DNA of 11,002 bases. Source: JAXGQD01 sp964574395. Its GTDB lineage: Bacteria > Bacillota > Clostridia > Saccharofermentanales > Fastidiosipilaceae. Numbering within the stretch: position 1 is the stretch's first letter; each line of letters opens with the position of its first letter. The translations under genes and the position numbers were made by a program. Positions 1-7,137 of this stretch are shown here, piece by piece. The stretch is taken from NCBI GenBank assembly GCA_964574395.1, contig CAZNNL010000058.1, positions 1 to 11,002 on the forward strand, written 5' to 3'. The notes under the pieces were generated by a model that was given only the letters and a program-made list of their open reading frames with translations, did no database searches and was not told where the DNA came from.

Positions 1-317
1 CTTTCTTAAATATTTTGGGTACGACACTTCCGCCTATTGCAGGTGTAATTCTGGCTGACTACTATTTCATCACCCGCTTTGTGAAAAAGGAAGATTATCA
101 TTATGGGGAGGGCTCAAAGTATGCTGTCGTGAATTGGCTTGCTTTTGCCATAACAATAATGTCCGCCTTAATTGCCTCGCAGTTGAAATTTTTCACGCCC
201 TCTGTCAATAGCATCGTCATTGCTTTTGTCAGTTACAGTATCCTTGCTCTACTCTTAGATAAATTTAAAGTTTCCTATCACGTCGGTTCAGCCGGTGAAA
301 ATGCTGCCGGTTATTAA
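1..317 (+). CDS. NCS1-family permease (cytosine/hydantoin/allantoin type), C-terminal part
   Basis: This is the 3' end of a gene that begins before the window; the frame is open to the left edge (first full codon at base 3) and ends with TAA at 315-317. The visible 104 residues contain the motif LPPIAGVILADYY, which matches the late-helix region of CodB-like nucleobase:cation symporters, followed by two more hydrophobic segments and a short polar tail ending GENAAGY. Members of this family bring cytosine, uracil, allantoin or hydantoins across the inner membrane with H+ or Na+. The substrate cannot be read from this fragment. It is the first visible gene of a same-strand run with a small membrane protein 14 bases downstream. 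Its linkage to a DUF917 gene favours a hydantoin-like or other N-heterocyclic substrate over plain cytosine, but that is inference. Confidence 0.85.
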   Translation, partial: FLNILGTTLPPIAGVILADYYFITRFVKKEDYHYGEGSKYAVVNWLAFAITIMSALIASQLKFFTPSVNSIVIAFVSYSILALLLDKFKVSYHVGSAGENAAGY

Positions 318-331
318 GAGAGGAGCTTACA

Positions 332-691
332 ATGATTAAAAAAGATTTAAAAATACTAGCGATTGCCTCGATTCTCGGAGGTGTTCTCAACCTCTTAGCC
401 ATCATCGGAGAAGTGCATTGGTACAAGATATTCTGTTTTCTACTGATGGGTATTTTTCCCTTGGCCTTGGGCTTGCTCTCGCTCAAATCTGAAGACGCCA
501 AACGCATCCGTAGCTTAGCTTGGGTTAGCCTTCTATCAGGACTTTCCATCTTGATTATGGCCACTTCTGATTTCTACCGAGCCGATAATATGCCTTTTAT
601 TAATTATTTATCTGCTGCCGTGCTTATCATCAGTTCTGTTTATGGTTTATACCAAACCGTTCGGGTGCATAACTTGGATATCGTGCCTTAA
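332..691 (+). CDS. small four-helix membrane protein, unknown function
   Basis: I do not recognise a family for this 119-residue protein. Its sequence shows four hydrophobic stretches at about residues 7-26, 31-51, 61-78 and 89-108, separated by short loops, with a basic start (MIKKDLK) and a charged loop between helices 2 and 3 (KSEDAKRIR). That pattern predicts a small integral membrane protein with no soluble domain. A ribosome binding site (GAGAGGAG, 318-325) precedes the ATG, and the gene begins 14 bases after the permease stop, so the two are very probably co-translated. It could be an accessory subunit of the transporter or an unrelated membrane protein; nothing in the sequence decides this. 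Confidence 0.75.
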   Translation: MIKKDLKILAIASILGGVLNLLAIIGEVHWYKIFCFLLMGIFPLALGLLSLKSEDAKRIRSLAWVSLLSGLSILIMATSDFYRADNMPFINYLSAAVLIISSVYGLYQTVRVHNLDIVP

Positions 692-708
692 AGAAAGAGA
701 GAAAAGAA

Positions 709-1224
709 ATGGGTCTTTATAGTGAAATGCTCAGCCAGGAGCGTCTTGAAAAAAACTTTGCCACCGCGCAAAACATCTTGCTTATCACCTGTCCTGGTTG
801 TGCCTGTGAAAGTCTATCCTACTCTGAAAATTTACCCAATCGGGCTTTAGAGGCAGGTCTGGATATGGAGCAAAGCGCTCTGGCAATTCGCGTGGTGCGT
901 GACCGCTGGATCGAATATTTAAATGCCGAAGGTAAAACGGTCAGCAACTTAAACTTGGCTTTCCCTTGTGAAATGTATGAGCGCGATCGAGAACTGATTC
1001 GCGAGAATTTGGAAGGTAAGGATTGCGTTGCTGTCCTCTCATGTTCCAGTGGTTTTGTTGGTATCAGAGACCTACTCCAAGATTGCTTTGACGGTAGCCT
1101 TGTACCAATGATGAAAACCAGCGGTAGTTTTGTCTTTCGCTTGGTCGATGACGGTAGTAACAAGAATAACAAAGTCGAGCGCGAAACGGCACGTATCGTA
1201 CGTTTTGGGGAAGTCCATCAGTAA
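709..1224 (+). CDS. cysteine-rich CPGCAC protein, possibly MetV / MTHFR-C-like
   Basis: This is a soluble 171-residue protein with no signal peptide or membrane helix. Near the N-terminus it carries C28-P-G-C31-A-C33-E, and further on it has C87 (FPCEMYE), C106, C112 (AVLSCSSGFVGIRDLL) and C126. The layout of an early cysteine cluster followed by a hydrophobic strand ending in a Cys-Ser-Ser-Gly turn recalls the cysteine-rich C-terminal domain family of methylenetetrahydrofolate reductase partners (MetV/MTHFR-C). Those proteins bind an Fe-S cluster or zinc. I offer this as a resemblance from memory, not an assignment. The start ATG follows the preceding stop by 17 bases and has only a weak purine-rich site (AAGAGAG). 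The gene sits between a permease and a DUF917/M20 pair, so a redox or metal role in the same pathway is possible. Confidence 0.7.
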   Translation: MGLYSEMLSQERLEKNFATAQNILLITCPGCACESLSYSENLPNRALEAGLDMEQSALAIRVVRDRWIEYLNAEGKTVSNLNLAFPCEMYERDRELIRENLEGKDCVAVLSCSSGFVGIRDLLQDCFDGSLVPMMKTSGSFVFRLVDDGSNKNNKVERETARIVRFGEVHQ

Positions 1225-1281
1225 GTTACAAAATTCAAAAAATTAATTTCGCATAGATGTTTATTGGCAAAAAGTATGCAG

Positions 1282-1300
1282 GGATAGCTTTGCGCTGTCC
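1282..1300 (+). promoter_or_regulatory. hairpin directly upstream of the DUF917 ribosome binding site
   Basis: GGATAGC (1282-1288) pairs with GCTGTCC (1294-1300), including one G-U pair, across a five-base loop. The hairpin ends four bases before the AAAGGAG site that serves the ATG at 1315. It lies in the only sizeable gap (90 bases) of this gene run. It could stabilise the downstream message after processing, act as a weak attenuator, or be incidental; no U-tract follows it, so it is not a normal terminator. Confidence 0.35.
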
Positions 1301-1314
1301 GAAAGGAGAAAAAT

Positions 1315-2436
1315 ATGATTACAACAATGAGAGATTTAGATGATTACATTCGCGGAGCAACCTTGTACGGTACTGGGGGTGGCGGCAGCGAAGTTATGGG
1401 CAAAAACCTGCTCTTAGGCAGCTTCAAGGAGGGCAGCACTATCGAATGGTCCAGTCTTGAGGACTTGTCTGACGACGATTATGTCTGTACGGCATTTTAC
1501 ATGGGTTCCATTGCTCCACTTTCTGACGCGGAAAAAGCGCAGATGTTAGCCCTTGGCTTAACGGAGAAAAAGGTAGAGCGTGTTTTAATCGCCGCTGTTC
1601 GCGAGCTAGAAAAAGAATTGCAAATAAAGATTTCCGGCATCATCCCTGTAGAACTGGGCGGCCTCAACTCCGCTGCTCCAGTAGATGCCGCTATGCAGAT
1701 GGGCATTGCTGTGATTGATGCCGACTTAGCAGGCAGAGCGGTGCCTGAGGTCGCTCAAACCTTGCCTCGTATCAACGCCGTGCCCATCTGTCCAATTGCC
1801 TGCTGTGATGCTTGGGGAAATATTTGCATCATCAAACAGACACACAGTTATGATGTGGCAGAGATGCTTGGAAAGATGCTCAGTATTCCCGCTTTTGAAC
1901 CGATTGGCTTGGCCTGCTTTGCTATGACTGTAGCTGAAGCTAAAAACAACGTGCATCTGGGTTCACTGAGCCGTTCTCAAGACATTGGCAAAGCGGTGCG
2001 CGAGGCCCGGGAGGCGGGTGCGGATCCAGGGCTTGCTTTTGCCAAAGCTAGTGGTGGAAAACTTGTCTTTAGAGGAAAAGTTACGGGACATGAGTGGAGT
2101 AGCGAAGGTGGCTACATGATTGGAACGAATACAATCGAAGGCGGAGATGAATTTAGTGGCAAAACGTTGCGTATTTGGTTCAAGAACGAAAACCACATGA
2201 GCTGGCTGGACGGAGAAACCTATATTATGAGTCCGGATCTGCTGCAAGTAGTCGATGCCGCAAGCGGAGACCCCATCACCAATGCGGACATTAGCGAAGG
2301 GATGCTTGTTTCTGTAGTGGGCATAGCGAACGAACTTTACCAAAACGAAGCGGGCATTCATTTGCTGGGACCAGCGCATTTTGGCTTTAGCGACATTCCC
2401 TATCGTCCGATTCAAGAAATTGAGGATATGGCATGA
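1315..2436 (+). CDS. DUF917 / S-methyl-thiohydantoin desulfurase family protein
   Basis: This 373-residue protein matches the full length and typical start of the DUF917 family (Pfam S-Me-THD N- and C-terminal domains). Residues 8-29 give the family signature, including LYGTGGGGSEVMG; GGLNSAAP and a later glycine-rich region (KASGGKLVFRGKV) also fit. Family members are usually encoded beside hydantoinase/oxoprolinase genes. The name comes from activity on S-methyl thiohydantoins, so the general role is ring chemistry on hydantoin-like compounds in the cytoplasm. Here no hydantoinase lies within view; the neighbours are a permease upstream and an M20 hydrolase overlapping downstream. The ATG has a strong site (AAAGGAG, spacing about 6). 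The exact substrate is unknown, and a role as a second hydantoinase-like protein is equally possible. Confidence 0.88.
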   Translation: MITTMRDLDDYIRGATLYGTGGGGSEVMGKNLLLGSFKEGSTIEWSSLEDLSDDDYVCTAFYMGSIAPLSDAEKAQMLALGLTEKKVERVLIAAVRELEKELQIKISGIIPVELGGLNSAAPVDAAMQMGIAVIDADLAGRAVPEVAQTLPRINAVPICPIACCDAWGNICIIKQTHSYDVAEMLGKMLSIPAFEPIGLACFAMTVAEAKNNVHLGSLSRSQDIGKAVREAREAGADPGLAFAKASGGKLVFRGKVTGHEWSSEGGYMIGTNTIEGGDEFSGKTLRIWFKNENHMSWLDGETYIMSPDLLQVVDAASGDPITNADISEGMLVSVVGIANELYQNEAGIHLLGPAHFGFSDIPYRPIQEIEDMA

Positions 2437-3539
2437 TTGCGGCAGAGCGTTTATGTAAAGATTTTCGAGACTTATGTCGGATTGAATCTCCTTCCGGAGC
2501 AGAACGTCCTATGGCTGACGAAATCCTACGACGCTCACAGGCATTGGGACTTGTGGCGCAAGAAGACGAAGCAGGTCAAGGTATAGGAGGAGACAGCGGG
2601 AACATCTTGCTGCGTATGAAGGGTGATTCTAATAAACCTAGTCTGCTTTTCTGCGCACACATGGATACGGTCAAGCCCTGCTATGGTAAACAAGTACAGG
2701 AAATTGACGGACGCTATGTCAGTTCAGGCGACACCATTTTAGCGGCAGATGATTATGCGGGAATAGCCATTATCTTTGAACTCATTCAATGTATCAAGGA
2801 ACAAAACATCCCGCACGGCCCGCTGCTATTTTTGTTTACCGTAGGTGAAGAAAGCGGCTTGTCAGGTTCGCGCAACATGCACTTTGATGACTTGACTGCA
2901 GACTATGCTTTTGTCTTAGATCATTGTGGCAAAGCGGGCTCCTTCATTGCCTCCGCCCCCGCTCACGACCGTTTGTCTCTTAAAATTACAGGCAGAGCAG
3001 CGCATGCCGGCGTTGAACCAGAGCAGGGACTTAGTGCGATTCGCGTTTTAGTGGATACACTAAGCAAACTTCCCATGGGTCGCTTAGATGAAAGTACGAC
3101 TTCGAATTGGGGCACGATTTCGGGTGGTCAAGCGATGAACATTGTTTGCCCCGAAGTGACTTTGGTTGGTGAGGTGCGGAGCAGTTCATTGATGCGTCTC
3201 GACGAGGAAGTGGAACGTTTACGCGCTGCCTTTAAAAAAGCAGCCGAAGAAACTTCTGCACAAATCGATTTTGTTGCTGAGCGTCTTTACTATCCGATTC
3301 AATGTTTGCCAGATGACCCAATTTATCAATTGTTGGCAAAGGCGGCCAATAACTGTCGCGTGCTGCTGAATGCTGAAAAATCTGGTGGCGGTAGTGATGC
3401 TTCGGTACTAGTAGCTCACGGCATTCCTGCTGTAACCCTGGCTGTGGGCTATGAGAAAATGCACAGTGTCGACGAGTTTTTAGTGATTGACGAGTTCGTT
3501 AAAGCAGCTGAATTCGCTTTGGCCTTGGTGAAGCAGTAG
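2433..3539 (+). CDS. M20-family metallopeptidase (PepT-like)
   Basis: This 368-residue protein is a two-zinc M20 hydrolase of the peptidase T-like group. The expected metal and catalytic residues are present: H76 and D78 (CAHMDTV), D106/D107 (AADDYAG), the E139-E140 pair (TVGEESG), D163 (FVLDHCG) and H344 (KMHSVDEFL). H191 in GRAAHAGVEPEQG marks the inserted dimerisation domain. Such enzymes cleave small peptides or amide bonds, including N-carbamoyl or N-acyl amino acids, in the cytoplasm. The start ATG overlaps the stop of the DUF917 gene (ATGA), and a GAGGA site lies inside that gene at 2422-2426, so the two are translationally coupled. This suggests it hydrolyses the ring-opened product of the DUF917 step. 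A general di- or tripeptidase cannot be excluded. Confidence 0.9.
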   Translation: MIAAERLCKDFRDLCRIESPSGAERPMADEILRRSQALGLVAQEDEAGQGIGGDSGNILLRMKGDSNKPSLLFCAHMDTVKPCYGKQVQEIDGRYVSSGDTILAADDYAGIAIIFELIQCIKEQNIPHGPLLFLFTVGEESGLSGSRNMHFDDLTADYAFVLDHCGKAGSFIASAPAHDRLSLKITGRAAHAGVEPEQGLSAIRVLVDTLSKLPMGRLDESTTSNWGTISGGQAMNIVCPEVTLVGEVRSSSLMRLDEEVERLRAAFKKAAEETSAQIDFVAERLYYPIQCLPDDPIYQLLAKAANNCRVLLNAEKSGGGSDASVLVAHGIPAVTLAVGYEKMHSVDEFLVIDEFVKAAEFALALVKQ

Positions 3540-3559
3540 TTCAACAGTGGTCAAAAATA

Positions 3560-3592
3560 CAGGCACAACGAGTTAGTAACTTGTTGTGCCTG
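3560..3592. terminator. hairpin terminator between convergent operons
   Basis: CAGGCACAACGAGTT pairs with AACTTGTTGTGCCTG over 15 base pairs, with one G-U pair and a three-base loop. Read on the - strand the stem is followed by TATTTTTG, a proper U-tract, so it most clearly ends the oadB-distal transcript. On the + strand the tail is TAAATCATT, which is weak, so termination of the M20 transcript here is less certain. A second small hairpin (3611-3626) lies between this stem and the oadB stop. Confidence 0.8.
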
Positions 3593-3636
3593 TAAATCAT
3601 TCTCAGAGATTCGCTGCGCAGAGCGACATGAGCAAA

Positions 3637-4830
3637 CTAGCCAAATACCGCTAACAAGAAACCCGCAGCGACGGCGGAGCCAATGGCGCCAGCGACATTG
3701 GGGCCCATGGCGTGCATGAGCAGGTAGTTGCCAGGGTTGGCTTTCTGGCCTTCGACTTGTGAAACGCGCGCGGCCATGGGGACGGCAGAGACACCGGCGG
3801 AACCGATGAGGGGGTTGATTTTGCCACCCGTTAACTTATAGAGAACTTTTCCAAAAATCAGTCCCCCAAAAGTGCTGAAGCTAAATGCCAAGAGACCGAG
3901 GACAATAATTTTAATTGTGCCAAGGCTCAGGAAACCGCCGCCGCTGACGGGGTTATAACCGACAGCCGTTGCGCCTACCGTTACACCCAAGAATATAGTG
4001 ACGATGTTCATCAAGGCATTTTGTGCCGTGTCGTTTAGGCGTTCCACTACACCACATTCTCTAAACAAATTTCCGAGCATCAACATTCCGATAAGTGGTG
4101 CTACGGATGGCAAAAGCAAAATCGTAAAAATTGAAACCGCAATTGGGAAGATGATACGTTCGCGCTTGGACACAGGTCTGAGCTGCTCCATCACAGTTTC
4201 TCTTTCTTTCTTTGTTGTAACTGCTTTCATAATAGGTGGCTGAATAAGTGGAATTAAAGCCATGTAGGAATAGGCTGCAATCGCAATCGGACCGAGTAGG
4301 TGAGGGGCTAATTTAGAGGTTAAGAAAATGGCGGTCGGGCCGTCTGCTCCACCAATGATCCCTATTGAAGCGGCTTCTTGCAGGTTGAAGCCCAACACAG
4401 AGGCGAGGATAAAGGCAGCGTAGACACCAAGCTGAGCTGCGGCGCCTAAGAGCAAAGATATCGGTCTGGCAATTAAAGGACCAAAGTCTGTCATGGCACC
4501 AATCCCTAAGAAAATAAGCGACGGGTAAATGTTGAGTTTGACGCCAAGATAGAGGAAGTCAAACAAGCCACCTTTTTCGATAATTTCTTGGATGTTGATG
4601 TGGCCGCTGCCTGTGAATAATTCTGGGTGATAAAGACCAGAGATTGGTAAGTTGGAGAGCAGCATACCAAAGGCGATACAGACGAGCAGAAGCGGTTCGA
4701 ACTTTTTGACGATGGCAAAATACAACAAAACGCAGGCGACGAGAATCATGACGACGTTTTGCCAGCTTAAAAATAAGTGCGCAAAACCAGACGACTCCCA
4801 AAAATTAATTAAAATACTATTTATATCCAT
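3637..4830 (-). CDS. oadB: oxaloacetate decarboxylase beta subunit, Na+ pump
   Basis: This is the membrane subunit (397 residues, usual family length) that removes CO2 from carboxybiotin and exports Na+. Family hallmarks are all present: GGADGPTAIF at 160-169, whose Asp (D163) corresponds to the essential Asp known from Klebsiella OadB; AYSYMALIPLIQPP at 186-199; VGATAVGYNP near 285-294; and the C-terminal NYLLMHAMGPNVAGAIGSA. About ten hydrophobic segments are evident. The start ATG has a strong GGGGGAAG site that overlaps the end of the biotin carrier gene; only ten bases separate the two. It is the last gene of its unit and is followed by a hairpin terminator. The sequence alone would also fit a glutaconyl-CoA or methylmalonyl-CoA decarboxylase beta subunit, but the linked alpha subunit points to oxaloacetate. 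Confidence 0.95.
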   Translation of the reverse strand: MDINSILINFWESSGFAHLFLSWQNVVMILVACVLLYFAIVKKFEPLLLVCIAFGMLLSNLPISGLYHPELFTGSGHINIQEIIEKGGLFDFLYLGVKLNIYPSLIFLGIGAMTDFGPLIARPISLLLGAAAQLGVYAAFILASVLGFNLQEAASIGIIGGADGPTAIFLTSKLAPHLLGPIAIAAYSYMALIPLIQPPIMKAVTTKKERETVMEQLRPVSKRERIIFPIAVSIFTILLLPSVAPLIGMLMLGNLFRECGVVERLNDTAQNALMNIVTIFLGVTVGATAVGYNPVSGGGFLSLGTIKIIVLGLLAFSFSTFGGLIFGKVLYKLTGGKINPLIGSAGVSAVPMAARVSQVEGQKANPGNYLLMHAMGPNVAGAIGSAVAAGFLLAVFG

Positions 4831-4840
4831 GACTTCCCCC

Positions 4841-5248
4841 TTATTCCAAGAACAATAGGGTTTGACCGGTCTCTACATGGCTACCCTTCTCGATTACGAT
4901 ATGCGAGACAAGGCCATCCTTAGGGCTAGTGATTTCGTTTTCCATTTTCATCGCTTCAAGGATGCAGAGGGTGTCACCCGCCTTAACCTGTGTCCCAGGC
5001 TGAACGTTAACCGAAAGAATGAGACCATTCATGGGGGCGGGAACGGCTTCCCCTTGCCCTTCAACTGGAGCAGGACTGGCAGCTTGTGCCGTTGCCGCAG
5101 GTGCTGGGACCGCAGCTTGTGGAGTTGCCGCGAGCGTCGGCGCAACAGGTGCAGGGGTCGGTGTATCATGGACATCGACCATGATGACTTCACCTTCTTC
5201 TACTTCTACGATGTAATCTTTTCCTTCTAATGAAATTTTATAGCGCAT
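4841..5248 (-). CDS. biotin carboxyl carrier protein of the Na+-pumping decarboxylase
   Basis: This 135-residue protein has three parts. There is a short N-terminal segment (MRYKISLEGKDYIVEVEEGE), then a flexible Ala/Pro/Gln-rich linker at about residues 29-69, then a C-terminal biotinyl domain of roughly 67 residues. The biotinylation motif is EAMKMEN at 98-104, with the attachment lysine at K101. The carrier shuttles CO2 from the alpha subunit's active site to OadB. In Klebsiella this domain is fused to the C-terminus of OadA; here it is a free protein, as in many Firmicutes. An AGGAGA site sits a few bases before the ATG, and the gap to oadG is nine bases. The biased base composition of the linker comes from Ala/Pro codons and gives misleading long frames on the other strand. 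Confidence 0.95.
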   Translation of the reverse strand: MRYKISLEGKDYIVEVEEGEVIMVDVHDTPTPAPVAPTLAATPQAAVPAPAATAQAASPAPVEGQGEAVPAPMNGLILSVNVQPGTQVKAGDTLCILEAMKMENEITSPKDGLVSHIVIEKGSHVETGQTLLFLE

Positions 5249-5257
5249 GATTATCTC

Positions 5258-5710
5258 CTATTTACTAATGGGGTCAGATTCGGTATTGCTTGTGTCCTCT
5301 TGGATCGACAGGAAACGCAGACGATTCAGCGGTTTTTGCAAGCGCTCTGCGACAATGGCCATGAGCATGGCAGCTGTACGTGGATCAACGCCGTTCAAGT
5401 CGAGTTCGCCTTGAGAGCCTACGGCAGGGACTTGTGCTTTCTCACTAGCTTTCGCCGCTTGCGGTTCCATTTGATAATTCACCTTACTTGCTGCCACATC
5501 GGTCGTCTCAACTGCCGGCGCCTTAACACTTTTAGCGATGAGACCAATGATGCCTTGCAAGATGAGTAGCACGAAAAACACCAACGCAAACCCAAAGAGC
5601 GATACCAAGAAAAGTTCGCCGAGGCTGAGCTTGCTGAGTTGTTGCGCAACAATAATCTTGGCAAAACCTAGCCCTGCTAACGGACTGAACATCAACAGAT
5701 TAATTAACAT
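5258..5710 (-). CDS. oadG: oxaloacetate decarboxylase gamma subunit (OadG family)
   Basis: This 150-residue protein has one clear membrane helix (about residues 33-57) followed by a polar Ala/Val/Glu-rich stretch. A predicted C-terminal amphipathic helix then starts at VDPRTAAMLMAIVAERLQKP. That order fits the OadG family, whose small membrane subunit holds the alpha and beta subunits together. The family is poorly conserved, so assignment rests on layout plus position between the alpha and biotin carrier genes. The tail is longer and more polar than in the classical roughly 80-residue Klebsiella protein and lacks an obvious His-rich metal-binding end. The ribosome binding site (GAGGTGA) overlaps the oadA stop codon, implying coupled translation. 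Confidence 0.8.
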   Translation of the reverse strand: MLINLLMFSPLAGLGFAKIIVAQQLSKLSLGELFLVSLFGFALVFFVLLILQGIIGLIAKSVKAPAVETTDVAASKVNYQMEPQAAKASEKAQVPAVGSQGELDLNGVDPRTAAMLMAIVAERLQKPLNRLRFLSIQEDTSNTESDPISK

Positions 5711-5718
5711 ACTTCACC

Positions 5719-7098
5719 TCAAGACAACGCTTCTATCTTGTAAGCCACGCGATTCTTTCGATCAGCGGCGCGCTTCTCTAAAAATGGTCTGGTAATTTGT
5801 GGGAAGACCACGTAAGAAAGCACATCCTCGGGTGACTCGGCTAAGCTGCCTATCTCTTTTGCTGCGTCCTCATAACCATCTGCTAAGGTGCTGGCAAAAC
5901 GACCTGTAAATGGCTGCTCATCACCCAAAACTTGCTTGAATAATTCAGGATTGATTTCTCCTGGTGCTTTGCCATACTCACCCAAGAAATAGGATTTCAA
6001 TTCATTACTAATATTCTTGTAGCGTTCTCCTAAAAGCACATTCGTGACTGCTTGAACACCGACCATCTGACTCATCGGGGTGACCAGGGGGGGATAACCA
6101 AGATCTTTTCGCACGCGAGGGATCTCATCTAAAACTTCGTCGAAACGAAACATTGCGTTCTGACTCTTGAGTTGTGCAATCATGTTGGAGAGCATACCGC
6201 CCGGGACTTGATAAGTTAGGGCATCGGTCTGCGTTTCCATGACATAAGGATCTATCTCGCCGTCGGCAATAAACTGTTGTTTCAGGGGCTTGAAATAGTC
6301 ATTTACTTTCTTTAGCGCTTTTTGATCCAAATTCACTTCGTAACCCAATTGCTTGAGGGCGTATGCTAGCGATTCGGTGGATGGCTGTGAAGTACCGCCA
6401 GAAAAAGAAGAGATGGCAGTATCGATGACATTAGCACCTGCTTCAACCGCTTTTAGATAAGTCATGAAAGCAAGACCAGTGGTGGAGTGGGTATGTACAT
6501 GTATGGATAAATCGGACTCAGCACGGATGGCTTTGACTAGATCAAAGGCTTCTCCAGGACCCATGACCCCGGCCATGTCTTTAATACAAAGAGAGGTAGC
6601 TCCCATGCTTTCAATCTCTTTGACAAGTTGGACATAGAGCTCCAAATTATGGATAGGGCTTGTGGTGTAACTAATTGCTACTTGTGCTTCTGCTCCGTGC
6701 TTCAATGTTTCTGAAATCGAAGTTTCTAAGTTGCGCAGGTCGTTTAATGCATCAAAGATACGAACCACGTCTATGCCATTTTTTATGGAGTACTCAACAA
6801 ACTTACGCACGACATCGTCAGGATAATGTTTATAGCCTAATAAATTCTGTCCGCGTAGAAGCATTTGTAATTTGGTATTAGGGCAATGTTTGCGAATTTT
6901 TCTGAGGCGTTCCCAAGGATCCTCATTTAAGTAGCGGAGACAGGAGTCGAACGTTGCTCCGCCCCAGCATTCTAAGGACTCATAGCCCACTTGATCTAGT
7001 GCTTCCAGGATGTCTGCAAAATCGCTGTAAGGCAAGCGTGTGGCCATTAAGGACTGATTTGCATCCCGTAAGACAGTTTCGGTAAACTTTACAATCAT
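5719..7098 (-). CDS. oadA: oxaloacetate decarboxylase alpha subunit (carboxyltransferase)
   Basis: This is the soluble carboxyltransferase that moves CO2 from oxaloacetate to biotin, leaving pyruvate. The N-terminal HMGL-like TIM barrel is clear: ETVLRDANQSLMATR at 7-21, the catalytic lysine in CIKDMAG (K173), and the metal ligands in HVHTHSTTG (H202, H204). The PYC/OadA conserved domain follows to the end. I chose the ATG at 7098 (459 residues) over the upstream ATG at 7131 because AACGGAGG lies seven bases before it and family members start close to this motif. There is no biotin domain; that is a separate gene two positions downstream. The usual RDAHQS motif reads RDANQS here. Pyruvate carboxylase subunit B is nearly identical in this domain, but the adjoining beta and gamma genes and the absence of a biotin carboxylase gene favour decarboxylation. 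Confidence 0.93.
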   Translation of the reverse strand: MIVKFTETVLRDANQSLMATRLPYSDFADILEALDQVGYESLECWGGATFDSCLRYLNEDPWERLRKIRKHCPNTKLQMLLRGQNLLGYKHYPDDVVRKFVEYSIKNGIDVVRIFDALNDLRNLETSISETLKHGAEAQVAISYTTSPIHNLELYVQLVKEIESMGATSLCIKDMAGVMGPGEAFDLVKAIRAESDLSIHVHTHSTTGLAFMTYLKAVEAGANVIDTAISSFSGGTSQPSTESLAYALKQLGYEVNLDQKALKKVNDYFKPLKQQFIADGEIDPYVMETQTDALTYQVPGGMLSNMIAQLKSQNAMFRFDEVLDEIPRVRKDLGYPPLVTPMSQMVGVQAVTNVLLGERYKNISNELKSYFLGEYGKAPGEINPELFKQVLGDEQPFTGRFASTLADGYEDAAKEIGSLAESPEDVLSYVVFPQITRPFLEKRAADRKNRVAYKIEALS

Positions 7099-7137
7099 CT
7101 TTGAACCTCCGTTTTCATGGTCTTTTATCACATAATT

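Noticed and set aside
1963..2415. 150-residue frame antisense to the DUF917 gene
   Set aside because: It is a shadow of a well-supported gene, has no ribosome binding site and reads like no known protein.
4862..5230. Frames on the + strand opposite the biotin carrier gene
   Set aside because: They arise from the Ala/Pro-rich linker codons; the low-complexity Cys/Arg/Trp-rich products are not credible.
3637..7098. Methylmalonyl-CoA or glutaconyl-CoA decarboxylase instead of oxaloacetate decarboxylase
   Set aside because: The alpha subunit is an HMGL-type carboxyltransferase with RDANQS and CIKDMAG motifs, not the acyl-CoA carboxyltransferase type those enzymes use.
7099..7131. Longer N-terminus for OadA from the ATG at 7131
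   Set aside because: The internal ATG at 7098 has AACGGAGG at ideal spacing, and the extra 11 residues would be encoded by that very ribosome binding site.
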